Assembly (NCBI GenBank): GCA_911728455.2
Contig: OU452234.1
Coordinates: forward strand, 188,501 to 252,500
Origin: Marthasterias glacialis
Taxonomy: Eukaryota > Echinodermata > Asteroidea > Forcipulatida > Asteriidae
Reading direction: 5' to 3'
DNA: 64,000 nucleotides
The stretch's first letter is position 1; each line of letters starts with the position of its first letter. The position numbers were made by a program, and so were the translations under genes. This document shows positions 1-13,300 of the stretch, piece by piece. Under the pieces are notes generated by a model that made no database searches, was not told the origin of the DNA, and saw nothing but the letters and a program-made list of their open reading frames with translations.

Positions 1-368
1 CAGGTGAAAAAAGGTTGTAATTATTTACTCATCTCCAAATCTGATAAATTATTAAAACGTAAAGATATGAAAAAAGAAAATATGAAAAGAAGATATGAAA
101 ATAAATGTGAGCTAAGAAGATTGTTTAATGGGCAGTTGTGTTAAAAGTTAAGAATGCAGTCAATGATGAATTGAAGACTGAATGCAGTTGCATTATTTGT
201 CTTTGTTGATGACAGTTAAATACAACTAAACCAACCAGACAGATATACATATACAAATCACCTACATGGACACCACAACACACAGACCAACAAACATAAA
301 ATTTGCAACTACAATACAAATAACTTGCCAATATTGAAGACTAGACATAAATTATTTGAAGGTGCTAC

Positions 369-397
369 CTTGTTTTGTGTTTTGTTCTTCTTTGGAT
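369..397 (-). CDS. Possible micro-exon after exon 17
   Basis: A 29-base stretch with acceptor TTTTAG|AT and donor AACAAG|GTAGCA. It is phase-compatible with exon 17 and would encode DPKKNKTQNK. It is basic like exon 14, but too short to be convincing without transcript data. Confidence 0.2.
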
Positions 398-1196
398 CTA
401 AAACTACATGTACCTACATAACAACCTGCACCCATTACTTGGATCTGCAACCAAGTAATGGATTGAATAACACATGACCTCATCAGCAAAAACTTGACGC
501 TAAGTCATTTTACTTTTAACAAGAAGCAGACCGAAGGAAAAAATGTTGATGCATTATTTTTTATTTTTTTTAATGTGGTAAGAAATGCCACTGCACTTTG
601 GAGAATTTGTTCATTTAGACTATCCCAATATATCATAAAGAAAATTAAAAAAACTGTTGCATGTTCAGGCAGTTTACAAAAATTGAACCCAAACAATTTA
701 TCAAGTACACTTTCATAATAAAATGCTAATCAATAATTCTTCACTACAAGTTCATGCCACGCTAATTCCATTTTAGAAATAAAAATAAAGTCAAATTTTA
801 CCATTTGATTACTATTCAGAACAACTATTGTGCAGATATAACAAATAAAGGCAGAAATAAAGAGAAACACAAAATATTGAAAAGCATGACATAACTTTGA
901 TTTGAAAAAAGTAGAAGAACCCCCCCCCCCCAAATTTCAGCAAGATATAAAAACCCAAGGTTATCATAAAAAAAGAACGAAACACGATTCAACAATCTTT
1001 GAACAACATGCAACAAGCATGCAGTTTTGTCTAATCAAGCCCGTGATTTTTCTATCTAGTTATAAAAAAAGTGACATTGCAAAAAAACACTTCTTGTTTA
1101 CAAATTCTAGCATAAATTAATTATAAAGACATTAAAAATTGTGCCGAAGTGTAAAGTGATTGTCTTTGTTTCAATGATTGATAGCAATTAACCTAC

Positions 1197-1361
1197 CTGC
1201 ATCATAATCATCAAAGTTCCCACTGACTGGGGTAGGGGCTTGGGTAGGGGTTGGGGTAGGGACTGGGGTAGGGGTTGGGGTAGGGACTGGGGTAGGGGCT
1301 GGGGTAGGGGCTGGGGTAGGGGCAACTGGGGTAGGGGTACGGGATGGTGTAGTCAGGAACT
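1197..1361 (-). CDS. Exon 17: long TP/AP-repeat linker ending FDDYDA
   Basis: A 165-base exon, phase 1 on both sides, acceptor AATTGTTAG|AG and donor GATGCAG|GTAGGT. It encodes EFLTTPSR, then about 35 residues of alternating TP, AP and VP dipeptides, then VSGNFDDYDA. The stretch should be extended, disordered and possibly O-glycosylation-like or brush-like. On the plus strand the same DNA is a run of GGGG tracts. The open donor shows that the gene continues to the left. Confidence 0.7.
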
Positions 1362-4300
1362 CTAACAATTTATAAGTTTGAATTTTACCAGTATTAAATG
1401 TTTACCCAAAGACAATGAGTTGGCATTCAGGTGATATTTTATGGTGAAGAAAATTTGGACAAGTAAAAAGAAGAAAACAAAAAAAGGAAATTTGAATCGT
1501 GAAGAAACTAGACAACATTGTTTCAAATTTATCAAGTAAAACACAACACAAAATCAATTTGAAATGAGTTGTACTATACTTGAAATGCTTAAAACTATTC
1601 ACAAATGTTTTAAAGTGATGGTAATACATTGGTTCATTAGATGAGAAAATTGATTGAACCTGTTAAGTCACAATATTAGAGCCAACAACAGGATGAATAG
1701 GAAATGAGAAGAAATGCATTGAAGAAATGCATTGCCATTTGGGTTGGGGCTTGTAATTAGCAAAGAGGTGTATGTAGTTGAACTTTTTCATTTGCTATTG
1801 TTTCATCACAAAAAGCCCATTTAAAGTTCCATAATTAATGAAATAGTAAGTTGATGTAATTATCACTTAATTGTATGGTTAATAAAGTTGTTTGTGCAAG
1901 ATATTTTATGCGTTCTACCCATGCAAATGAAAACTATGTCATTTATGACATAATTAACGAATAAAATAGTTGAAAGAATTAATTTTCTTTCATCCAGACA
2001 TCTCAAATTAAATGAACCTACTCCTTACAAACACTAACAACGATACACTTCAAAGAGATTATTCAAAGAAATAAAGATCCAAATTTGTGCCAATGTCCAA
2101 CAGATATAAGTGTGTCAGCAGGGGTCGAAATTAAGTCATATTTTAGAGTTGTCAGGACTAGTGTCACAATTTAGTTGATACATTTGTTATCTTCTAGCAA
2201 ACCATTCAAACCCTATTGGTGTACATGTATGCATCTTCGTCGCTGCTTGTCTTCAATCCAAACATCCCAACATATGACACTGTATTTCTTTTCAACCATC
2301 CAGTTTTTCAACACTGAGACTAAAAATCAGTTTGAACTACATGTACTTTTGTTGAATCCAGTAATTTTCATTTTCTTGCTGAATCCAAAAGTAAACCTCA
2401 ACATCTAAAGAAGTTTGTATGTCTTGCACTTCTGCTGACAATGGGTGGTGTTTACCAAAGACCACAAAATCCTGCAACAGTGTTTGAATTGATGTGCAAA
2501 AGGTAGGGCTAAATCACAAACTTTTAGCTAGTCCTCTGCAGGCAATTTCGACCCCTGTATTTGACAACATTTATTAACTCACCTGCATCATACTCATCAT
2601 AGTCCCCTCCCTCAGGGGTTGGGGTGGGGGTCGGGGTGCTAGGGTATTTATTGGCTGTGTGTTTAGCCAGGGATAAGTTAAAGCCAAAACAAGTTTAACA
2701 TGTGAGATGACAGGGGGTTATGGTAATGGGATGATTGTAAGACACAGCAGAAAAGAAAAATGGGAGAAAAGAAAAGTAGAATTATAAGCACAGACATAAA
2801 GCTCAGGGTTGACAAATATTTGTGTGAAGTCTTTCAGGATAAGGTTTATGACTTGGAATGATAAGCAAACAACACAGGAAGGTATTGATGATTGTTTCAT
2901 AGATTGAGGTAACTTTCATGATCCTAAATTACAAGAAAACAGATTGGTTGCTCCACAAGTTGCTCAACTTTTCAGCACAAAGTGGTAACAAGTTTCATTG
3001 TCAGTTTATGTTAACAACAAAATGCCTGAAAGCAACTTTACCTATTAAGTATTTCTGGCATTTTTGTTTAACAAAGCAGGGATGTTTTAGCTGGGAAAAT
3101 CATATCACTACCATGTGAGTTCATTGTAATTGCTGTACCATTCATTAAGTAAAAGATGGTGCTGTATAATATATCTGCATTGTGCTTTCATCATGATGAT
3201 TACATCATATTTAACTGCCTCAGAATGTCTACATGGAAGTAGCATTGAACACCATACTGACTAAGATCCCTTCATAAATGTTGACATATCACAAAGGTTC
3301 AGGTACTGTTAATAGGGACAGGTGGGTTAGCAGTTAATGGATGCATACATCACATCAAGACAAGTATTATGTAGAAGTAAGTGTTGGTGTTACTTACCAT
3401 CATAAAATGACTTCTCTTTGACTGGTGGTGATGGAGTAGGAGTAGGGGTAAGTGGTATGGGTGCTGGTGCCTTCTTGGTATTATTACTGGGTTGCTTGGC
3501 TATCACACCTGGAAGTCAAGGTACCAACATGGCATGATTAAGTTATACCAGAAGTAAATGACATCTAAGAAGTGTTCAATCTATTAATAAATGACCCATA
3601 GCATGGCATTGTACTCAGCTATACAAGCTAGTTCATCTATTAATGCATGACCCAAAGCACCACGGGTGAGACTTCACGGAGGCACTGGAGGCAATTGCCT
3701 CCCTTGCCCATGGTAATTGCCTTGGTGCCCTTGAAATGTTCCAGTGGAAATCTACAATTTCCTCATAGAGATGCCCCTTTCCAAGAAGAAAATGCATTAC
3801 TGCCCTTGCCCTTTAAAAAACGAAGCATACAGGCCTGTAGCACGGTATTGTATTCAGCAAGCACATCTATATGCATTACCCATAGCATGGCATTATACTC
3901 AGCTATACAAGCAAGCACATCTATTATTGCATGACCCATAGCACAGCATTATTCTCTTTCTATTATCTTTCTATTATAGCTCTTATCATCTAACAGCGTG
4001 GCAGTAAGTGCATTAGTAATTTTCCAAATAATAAAACTCGTACAAATAAATATTGTTCAAGGTTCACCGCTACAACATGCACACAAGACACTCACGCTGC
4101 ACTGTGTCACCCTTAGGTAAACTCCAATACTTCTTAACAGTATCAATCAAAACCCACCAACCAATGCTTCTACAAACCTACTTTCCTAACAGATGGTAGA
4201 AATGTTGCCACAGCGTGGATGGACTTACGTTTCTTCCTATTGATAGCAGGTTTGGCTGTTACTGGTGGAGTGGGTGTAGTCAAATGCTTCTTTGTCCCAA

Positions 4301-7300
4301 CTACATAAAATGAGACATAATAAAGAGTTCAATAGAGATTCAACGTTTTACAGATCCTTCTAGGAAGATAATACTCTTTCAAAATAATTTCTTACTGTAG
4401 ATACAAGGTAAACCTTGAATAGTTCTTCAAGTAATGCAATAAGCCCCGCCTACTAACATATTGACCAATAACAACCTTGACAATGCCACTGAAAATTTTG
4501 ACAGTTAATGGCCGACAAGTTAAAATTCCATTAGAAAAGTAAACAAACAGCCACCATTGTTCTGACACACAACAGCACACACAACTGTACTTTCTTTTTG
4601 TTTTGTTCTTTTGTTTTTGTTTTTGTATTTCTGGTGATGCAAATCCCACAGCACTGGTCCCAGTACAGTTGTGTAAAAGTGGTTTAACAATATTCCTGTC
4701 TGCATTGCTCTTTGGACTCAATGCACTGCTCCAAAGGCCATGAAATTAAATCCATACCATTCATGAAAACCATGTACGTGTGTGTATCTGATATGTGTGT
4801 CTGGCCGCAATGGGACCACCGCTGCAATCGTGGCAAGAAAGTCACACCATGTGCTGTTGCTAGGCAGTTGCTAAGGTAGGCGGGGCTTAATGGATGGGTC
4901 TGTTGGTTATTGTTGAAGCAGTTAAAAGACTGAAGGTGGAGTCCCTAGGACTTTGAAGCCACTTAGCTAGACTCACATTGGATGACTTCTGGATACAGAC
5001 GTACGTTATCTTCACCGGTATCCACCGTTGGTTTGACGGTACCATCAGACACAAACCCAATGCATACATCAGGACTATTAACTGACTGCAATGTTATATA
5101 ACCTTTATCTTTCTCTCGATTGACTTTGAACTGACAGTAAGCATCACCACTTCCCTGGAGAAGACAAAATATGTTCATATAGTCATATATTATGCAGTTC
5201 ATTATATCTGTATCTTTCACTTGATCTAATTTGAACTGAGAGTAAGTACATGTATAACTTCACTCACAAAATACTCCACAAATATTGGATGTATATGAGT
5301 GCATTGTTGCAGAATATAACCATGAGGTGAAAACCGGACTATTCCATTTCACAAGGCAAAGCCAGTGATAATGCAAAAGCCAGATTTCACTGAGTGATTA
5401 TATTCTGCAATAATGCATGAACGAAATGCATTCAATATTTGTTTTATATAAATCACACAAAGATCCTTGTCATTTGAAATTTTGTCACAATAAACACAAA
5501 ATAGACACAGAAACTCGTCCACCCCACACTCTGAAAATGCTATAAAAATAATTCTATTGTGGACAACTCCATGGTATCAACCTTGTCTCCTGGGACATGA
5601 CCTTGCCTCATTGGGGCAGTTGGGCGGAGAACGATAATTCTAAAAATAACACTGCGAAGCATTCAAAGCATCCCATAATTATCCATATAGGCCTCCTATA
5701 TTAAATTTTGGAGTGTCGCAACAGAATGCATGTGATATGTGTCTTTCAATCAATTGAAAAGGATCTTTGTGTGTGGTCTACAAATTCATATATTCATACT
5801 TAATATTAAATTTATATCTTTAAATATTTGTGTATTTTGATTATAAAATCACATTTTTCATTTCTAAGTCTTGACATTTTGCTTGGTGGGAAAAACATGA
5901 TAGAAACTAAAGTTTGTGGCAAAAACATAAAAACAACTCTGGAATAAGTTCTTGTGGCTCTAAAAAGTTAACAATTCATAGATAAAATGTTAGATAGTGT
6001 TAAATATTTTAAACTACATTTGATATATCCAAGAATTCATCAAATATTCTTACCTGAACATCACAGTGGCCATCTTTAATTCTGAGATAGCTATCTGGTC
6101 TAGAGAGACTTTCAAACATACGTACAGATCCGCAATCTCCTATCTTACGTACTCTCCAATAGGCATCTTCTGATCTTTGTCCTGTAGCCAGGCACATGTT
6201 CTCGGATGTTACCGTCAGAGTTTGAATACGAGATGTATTGAACATCACAATTCCTTCATCTCTAAACATACCCTATGATAGAATAGAAACATGGCAGATA
6301 AATCCACAGGTTGGTAGGTAATAAATAAAGATGCAAGTAACTGAAGGCAACCACCATTTCCATCATTCAAACAAGCTCAGTAGTTTAACCTTGAAGAAAC
6401 CTGCTCTAGAATCTAGAAGGGGATTGATTCCTAACAGAAGGCAGCTTCAGATTATTTCCAAGGATTCAGAACAAAATAAGTCAACGTTTGCTTGATAATC
6501 TGACATCAGTGAAAAGAAAAACTGCAATGATGTTTTCATTCTTCATTTCTCCTAGAAACAAACTGACACATTTTGAAGATTGCAGATTGACTTTTCTTTT
6601 ATTAATGTGTTTCCTAATAATAATATTATGGCGGGATTTTGAAGTTTTTGAATTATGAGACCCATTTATGTAGCACCTTATAAGGGTTTACAAGGTGCTG
6701 AGGCGCATTCAGCAGCCACTGCCAGAAACACCGGGGCAAACCCCTTCTCTTAGCGATAAGACACACGGGACCTACGGCTTTACATCCAATCCGAAGGACA
6801 AAGCAATAATGGTTAAGTGTCTTGCTTAAGGACAAGTGCCAAGACCAGGACTCGAACCCACACTCTGCTGATCAGAAACACCAGAGCTTGAGTCCAGTGC
6901 CCTAGACCGCTCGGCAATGACACGCCTACCTTAGTATAACAGTAGAACTGTCTTGTAGGTCCAAGTGATGGGCCTCTACAATCCCCAGGCTTCCCTGTCT
7001 GTCCAAACGTCACCAATAAAGGAGAATTCTTAGCTGTTTCCATGACGATAGTCCGATCTGGTTGCACTCTTATTTTCAGTTCATTCCCCTTGCCCTGAAG
7101 AACCAGAATCATTCAAACCAATATTTATAGTGGAACTGACCAGACTGGCTGGGACTCGAACCCACATTCTACAGCATACAACTTGAACCTGCATGCTTAC
7201 ATGTTAATATCTGTACAAATATATATAATGTATTGTACATCATGAAAAAATGCATAGGCCTTTTTGGTCAGCCGACTTGACAAATAACCCAATAGTGGAA

Positions 7301-10300
7301 TCTGAAAGTTTATGCTTTATTTTGTGTATTCAACGGACCATAATTATCTGACCAATTCACAGCGTTGATTACTGCGAATAAAAAGCCATTACTAATAGTC
7401 AAAAAATTCATTGAACAATTTGTGCAAGATAATTTGCTTGTGAATGTGTGAACTGCACATACTAATAATTCCTCAATCACATAATTAGAGTTATAGCTGA
7501 GAATTATGAATGTAAACACAGAATACTCAGCAGTTCACTGGAGAATGGTGACATTTACCTTGGCAGAGAGTTTGTTACCATCGAAGGCAATGAAGGAATC
7601 AGGACTAGCCACACTGCTGATCGAATAAATGTTATCCTTGATCTTCTGCACTTCAAACTTAGCTAAAAGTACAAAATTTATACAAAATGAAAAATCAGTT
7701 GGGAGTTACATACCATGGGTGTTATGAAACTTAACTTTTATGTTGCTGGATTTGAACACTGTTTTTTTCAGCATCTTCCTTCCAATAAAATAAGTTCATT
7801 TGGCAATATGCCATTAACAAAACATACATGTTTACTACACACACACACGTATATATCACAGATAGTTGCTTCTTGTGTGGTATGTTAATCAAATGTGATG
7901 TTTTTACACACTGTTAATAGAGCCAAATATCGACATCAAACTACTCTTTCACAAGCCACAGGAATCAGTCCTATCAGTAATAAACATATTACTGCTATCC
8001 TTGAAACTCTGTGCTGATATTAATAGTCATCTTTTACTATCTCTGACTGACCCTTTTGCTGATCAATAGCTACCTGTTTTGTTGTTAGTAAAGGGGTCAC
8101 TGGTTGCCTCAATAGTCCCATCCGGTTTGATCTGGACTGCTTTACCCAATCCTTTGTTGATGAAGACCAGTCGGTTACCGGGTAGAAACTTCCACTTCTC
8201 TTGGTGCCACTGAACAAAAATTAAGTCAAACTGAACATGAACAATTGATAAGAGACACATTTTATCTGATGGTATTCAGTGAAAATTTATGCATAAAAAA
8301 ATGAGTGTTACCAATAATTTAAAATACTGAGTCACCAAAAAGGACAAAGTACTGAATCTACATATAATAAAAACAGTTCTTCTTAAATTGTCTCTGTTTT
8401 AACTTGCAAGGCAGTATTACTTTTCCATATCTTCTTCCCTACAAGGTACTTTCCAAACAATACGGTTGACTCATTGGATGAATATCCTTCTTGTCAAATA
8501 AATCAATTTATTTTCACATTAACAGTGTAGTGATATCCACTTCATTTATGCATAATCAATGTCCCATATTAGCCTTCATGTCAAACAATTTCTGGTGTGA
8601 CTGAAATAAACCACCATTTGGATTGATTCTCTTACCATTTCTTTTTCCACTGTTTGTTCATTACCACCCGAAGCATGCAAATAAAGATAAAAGAAAGGCA
8701 AAAGGACACACGGAAACTCTGTTAAATCAAGCCTCATTCATACACAATATAATAAAAAAAACACTGATGAATCATTTTCGTATAATAGTGAGGTTAAGTC
8801 AAGTTGGGATTGGAACCCACACTCTAGTGATGATTAAACTGGGGCTTCTTGCATGACATTGCTTGGCCTTCACACTGCAAAGTGTTACATTCAATTCCAT
8901 ACTTCCATCATGGACAAACAGTATACCAAGAGATCAAAATGTTCTGAGTTAAATGCCTCTTCAACATCTTTAAGATGCTAGGTGGCAGAAAACATACTTA
9001 GTAACTTTCTATGTTTACGTAATTTTGAGCACTGTGACAAGAACATTAACTTTACAAGGTAAGTTTGCTGCCACCCTGCATTTCTTAAGGTCTATCAACA
9101 GTTTGAAGCACACGTATAGTGAGATTATCCCCAAATTGTTCTTTAAACCCAAACCAGTGTCAATCCACCACCGAGCACAGCAGACTTTCTTTCATAAATT
9201 GTCTTTTAGTAAACTAACTCCTATTTTGATGGGTGTTTGTCATTAGGATGTAAGGCTCTTATAGTCTTCAGCACACTCGTCCAAGAAGGTCACTAAGCAA
9301 TAAAATTACTACATTTTTAACAATATATAACAAATAAATTGTTAGCTTTCCTGCTAATATTGATGAATTTAAATGTCTCGAAACAACACAACTTCAACCT
9401 GATTTTCTCAATCCTTCTGCCAGGTATCCAATTACTTATTACCACAGTACTGTTTTTTAGCTATTGATACTTTTATTCTGAGTCAGATACTTACAGTTGT
9501 GGGGTTTGTTATTGACATAGAGTTCTCTGCTTGGTTTACTATCATCATCTTGAGTTGCATCTAGCCAGCAGTTACAGGGAAATACAAATTCTTGACTTGA
9601 TTCCTTGTGTTCCTTCACTGTTACCTTTTCTAAATACCACCCATCACCTAGAAACATGAACACAAAGCAACTCAATTTAAAGATTACACTAGATTTGAAG
9701 AGCCAATTCATTCCAATAAACTAGTTTTCAATACAACAGTCTTTATGTCCCATAGCTACAGAATAATGTTTTTCCTTGTCAGGCATCAAGAGAAACTATA
9801 TATCATCGTATCAGTGCAACAACGTCGTATCACGTGAGTTTGAAAGTGTCAATATGTCATATCTCGCTTAAAATAACCTGGATGCACGCACAATACCAAT
9901 AAGTGGCGAGATATGAGGTTTTGCACGGCACATTTTTGTGTGAGATACAACATTGTTGCACAACCGAAATACATCGTTGTTGCACAACTGAGATACAATG
10001 TTGTTGCACAACTGAGATACAATGTTGTTGTACAACCGAGATACGACGTTGTTGCACAATTGAGATACACCGTTGTTGCAAAATCCGAGATACGACGTTG
10101 TTGCACAATTGAGATACACCGTTGTTGCAAAATCCGAGATACGACGTTGTTGCACAATTGAGATACAACGTTGTTGCACAATTGAGATACAACGTTGTTG
10201 CACAACCAAAATACAACATTGTTGCACTGACGCGACGACACTTAAGGGTGGAAGGATGTTCATCTGTCTCCTAGAGTCCTCACATCTATCACAGGACCAC

Positions 10301-13300
10301 TGAAACATCACCATAAACAACCAACAGAAAAAGACTTGATGTATTGGGCTACTGGGTTGGAGAGTTATTTGACTAGTACGATACCTGGTTGGGTGGAGTT
10401 ATGACCAATGAGAACCTTCTGAATCAATCCAAGAGACACAGCTTCAATATTAAACACATCGGTCTGTCAAGAAAACAATATTACAAGTTATATTACATCA
10501 TTGGTTTAGAGAAGACTTTATTCTCATCCTCTAATGCCATCCATTCAATAAGAAAAACATCGCTATTTGCTGATGTCAGATGAATGAAGTGTTAGAATCT
10601 ATGGCATTTGATGTGTTCAACCACCATGACATGTACAGAATGTCTCAGCGTGTTGTATTGAGAGTTAATTGGTATCATGCTTGAATGTCTCTCCACAAAC
10701 CTCCTGGATGTGCTTTATAATTGCACATCTCAGCCAGAAACAATTATACACTTGTAAAATTTGGTAGCTACTTGAAATCACATGTCTGGTTCCTGAAAGA
10801 TTTTATTGACTCAGTAGAATAAGATTTAAATTATCAATATGAAAACATCATGAGGTTAGTATAACAAGACTATTCACCTTTCCTTTGTCAAACTTCTTTG
10901 CCCTCTTAGTTTTGAAGAGCAATCTTGGCCCAGTATCCCCTCGCTCACCGTACAATGTGATGTACACATCCGCTGATGTCCCAGCATTCCAATAGTTCCC
11001 GGTTACCACGGCAACATAGTAATTCAATACTGCATGAAGAAAAAAATCAATACAAGATGTTGAGTGGTTATAACTGAATAGCCACAAAAATATTGTAGTG
11101 ACGATTTAGACATAAGTCTAACAAATGTGAAAAGTACATAAACATGTGTGGATTTCTATACTGTTATTAAAGAGGGGGGGATATGACTAGCAAATTGCTC
11201 CTTATTGTTTGAATTCACGAGAATCTATAAAAAACTTATTAAGTCTTACTATTTCAGTCTTCAAACAAAAATCCCTTTCATCAGAATTTTTTTCACTAAT
11301 ATTGTAAAAAGGACAGCAGAGAGCACATTACTCACTATATTCTCAGTTTTTGTAAAACCAGTCTGAAAAAGTACTGTGTGAAAATAAAGCAAGCTTCAAC
11401 ATAAAACCAGCTAATTCTTGCCTACCTGGGTAAACAGGATTACCATCTATAACAGCAGGTATCTCACGGCATATCTCACCATCGTCTTCACCTCGTGACA
11501 TCCAACGACCACATGGAAACACCATCTCATCTCCAGTATGAACATCTTGCAAACGAACCTGGTTAAAGAAAAAATAGTACGAGGTCAAAGGTTAGGTTTC
11601 CATACACCGAATGGGAGTCTTTTGAAAATGGAAATTTACCTGCTGTGTCTGTTGCCATCTAACATACCAAAGTCTGCCATTGATCAGTAAAATCATAATG
11701 TGATGGCACCTTTAAAGTCACTGATGTTATTTTCAGATCTATAAAGCTTTACTGTTTCTATACAACCACACAATTCCTTGGAAAATTCTCCATTGAATTA
11801 GCCAATGTATTATGTAAAGGCAAGCACATACCTAGCTGTTTAATTCAACTATAAATCAATTGTTATTTTATATTGTAACATGCTTGGATCACAATCTTGT
11901 CCATCCTTCAGCATCACTCAACATTTATCATAAACATCACCATCATCACTGACATGTCAAGATGACACTTAGAAACTTCTAGATTAATATCCAGAAAGGT
12001 TTCAATCCATACATTGGAATAACCTCATCAGGTTACAGCATGCCATTCTTACTCAATATATAAGGCGTTAAATTAAACATCATTAATTATTATTATTTTG
12101 TTAAGGTAGTTTTTCTGTCAAGGGTTTTAAGTATACTTTATTTAAGAATCCAAGTAAATTGAATCGCCAACAACTTTAAAAAAAAAATCTCAATCCCCAC
12201 ATCCAGGGCTGCATACATCACAAACGATTAAACAGGCTTGATGAACATCCAAAGTGCAGAAACAATGACTGATGAGTTTATTGTTAACTTAGAAAAGAGG
12301 AAGAGGTGATTGTTAGATGTGTATGTTCATTAGCTTTGTCTGACAGCATCAATCATAGTTAGTATCCACCATGGGAAATCAAGCCGTCACAGTAAAAGAC
12401 TAACTTACAAATGATATGTAATCTGATATAACATACACATGTCAAATCCCTGTGGTTTGCACCACTCAAATAAAAAACAATTGTTTCCTTTTTCATTTTT
12501 TAGACCATTTGACCTTTTTTTACAAAAAGAGTGATGTTGTACATTCCAGGGTATTTCTGGCAGGCAAGATACTGCACTGGTCATATGGGTAATTCTAAAC
12601 AACACTTAAAACCTTCCAAGAATTATCCATATCGGACGGGCCTATCCAACATTTAATTTTAGAGCGTCGCGGCAGTAAATAAAAGGCAAAATAATGGATG
12701 ACACGTGACATATGTACCACCAATCAAATGACAAGGATCTTTACGTGCATTATATAAAGATTTGAAATGTTTCATAACAGAGCAATTCCTCTTTTAGAGT
12801 TGAGATCCACCGCAGAGTCCACTAAATGAGTGGGTGGGTGTGTGTGTGTGGGGGGGGGGGGGTGAAGTACCACTAAAGCCAATTGCAATGTGGGGTCTAA
12901 AAAGACTGTCAATAAGTCACAAGACAATCTAATCTAATGCTGTTTTCTGATGACACTCTTCTCATTTACAATGGGAGTTATTAATAAGACACGTCCATCC
13001 AATACAAATTGAACATTTTTAGAATGGAATTGGGTGAAGGAGAATTAATCAACTTTTTATAGCCCTTTATGATCTATGCCGTCATGGTAAGAATTCTTAA
13101 TATCAATCTATTTTTAGGCCACCTGATAAAAATGTTGTCCTCAAAAATCACTTTAAAGGTGTGGCTCAAAATCTGAAACAAACCGATTTTAAATTAATAA
13201 AGTATTGAAAAGGTCACTCAAGCATAACATCGAAGCAATTTTGTCAGGGACTTCATATAAATTTATACCAGAATTGATCTTGTTGGCCATCTTGATTTTT

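Noticed and set aside
8590..8680. A possible missing exon ending at a GTAAGAG donor near 8,634
   Set aside because: No AG acceptor with an open, phase-1-compatible frame lies upstream of it.
9849..10320. Several Cys-rich repeat frames
   Set aside because: Open only because of the 24-bp intronic repeat, with the same pattern in many frames.
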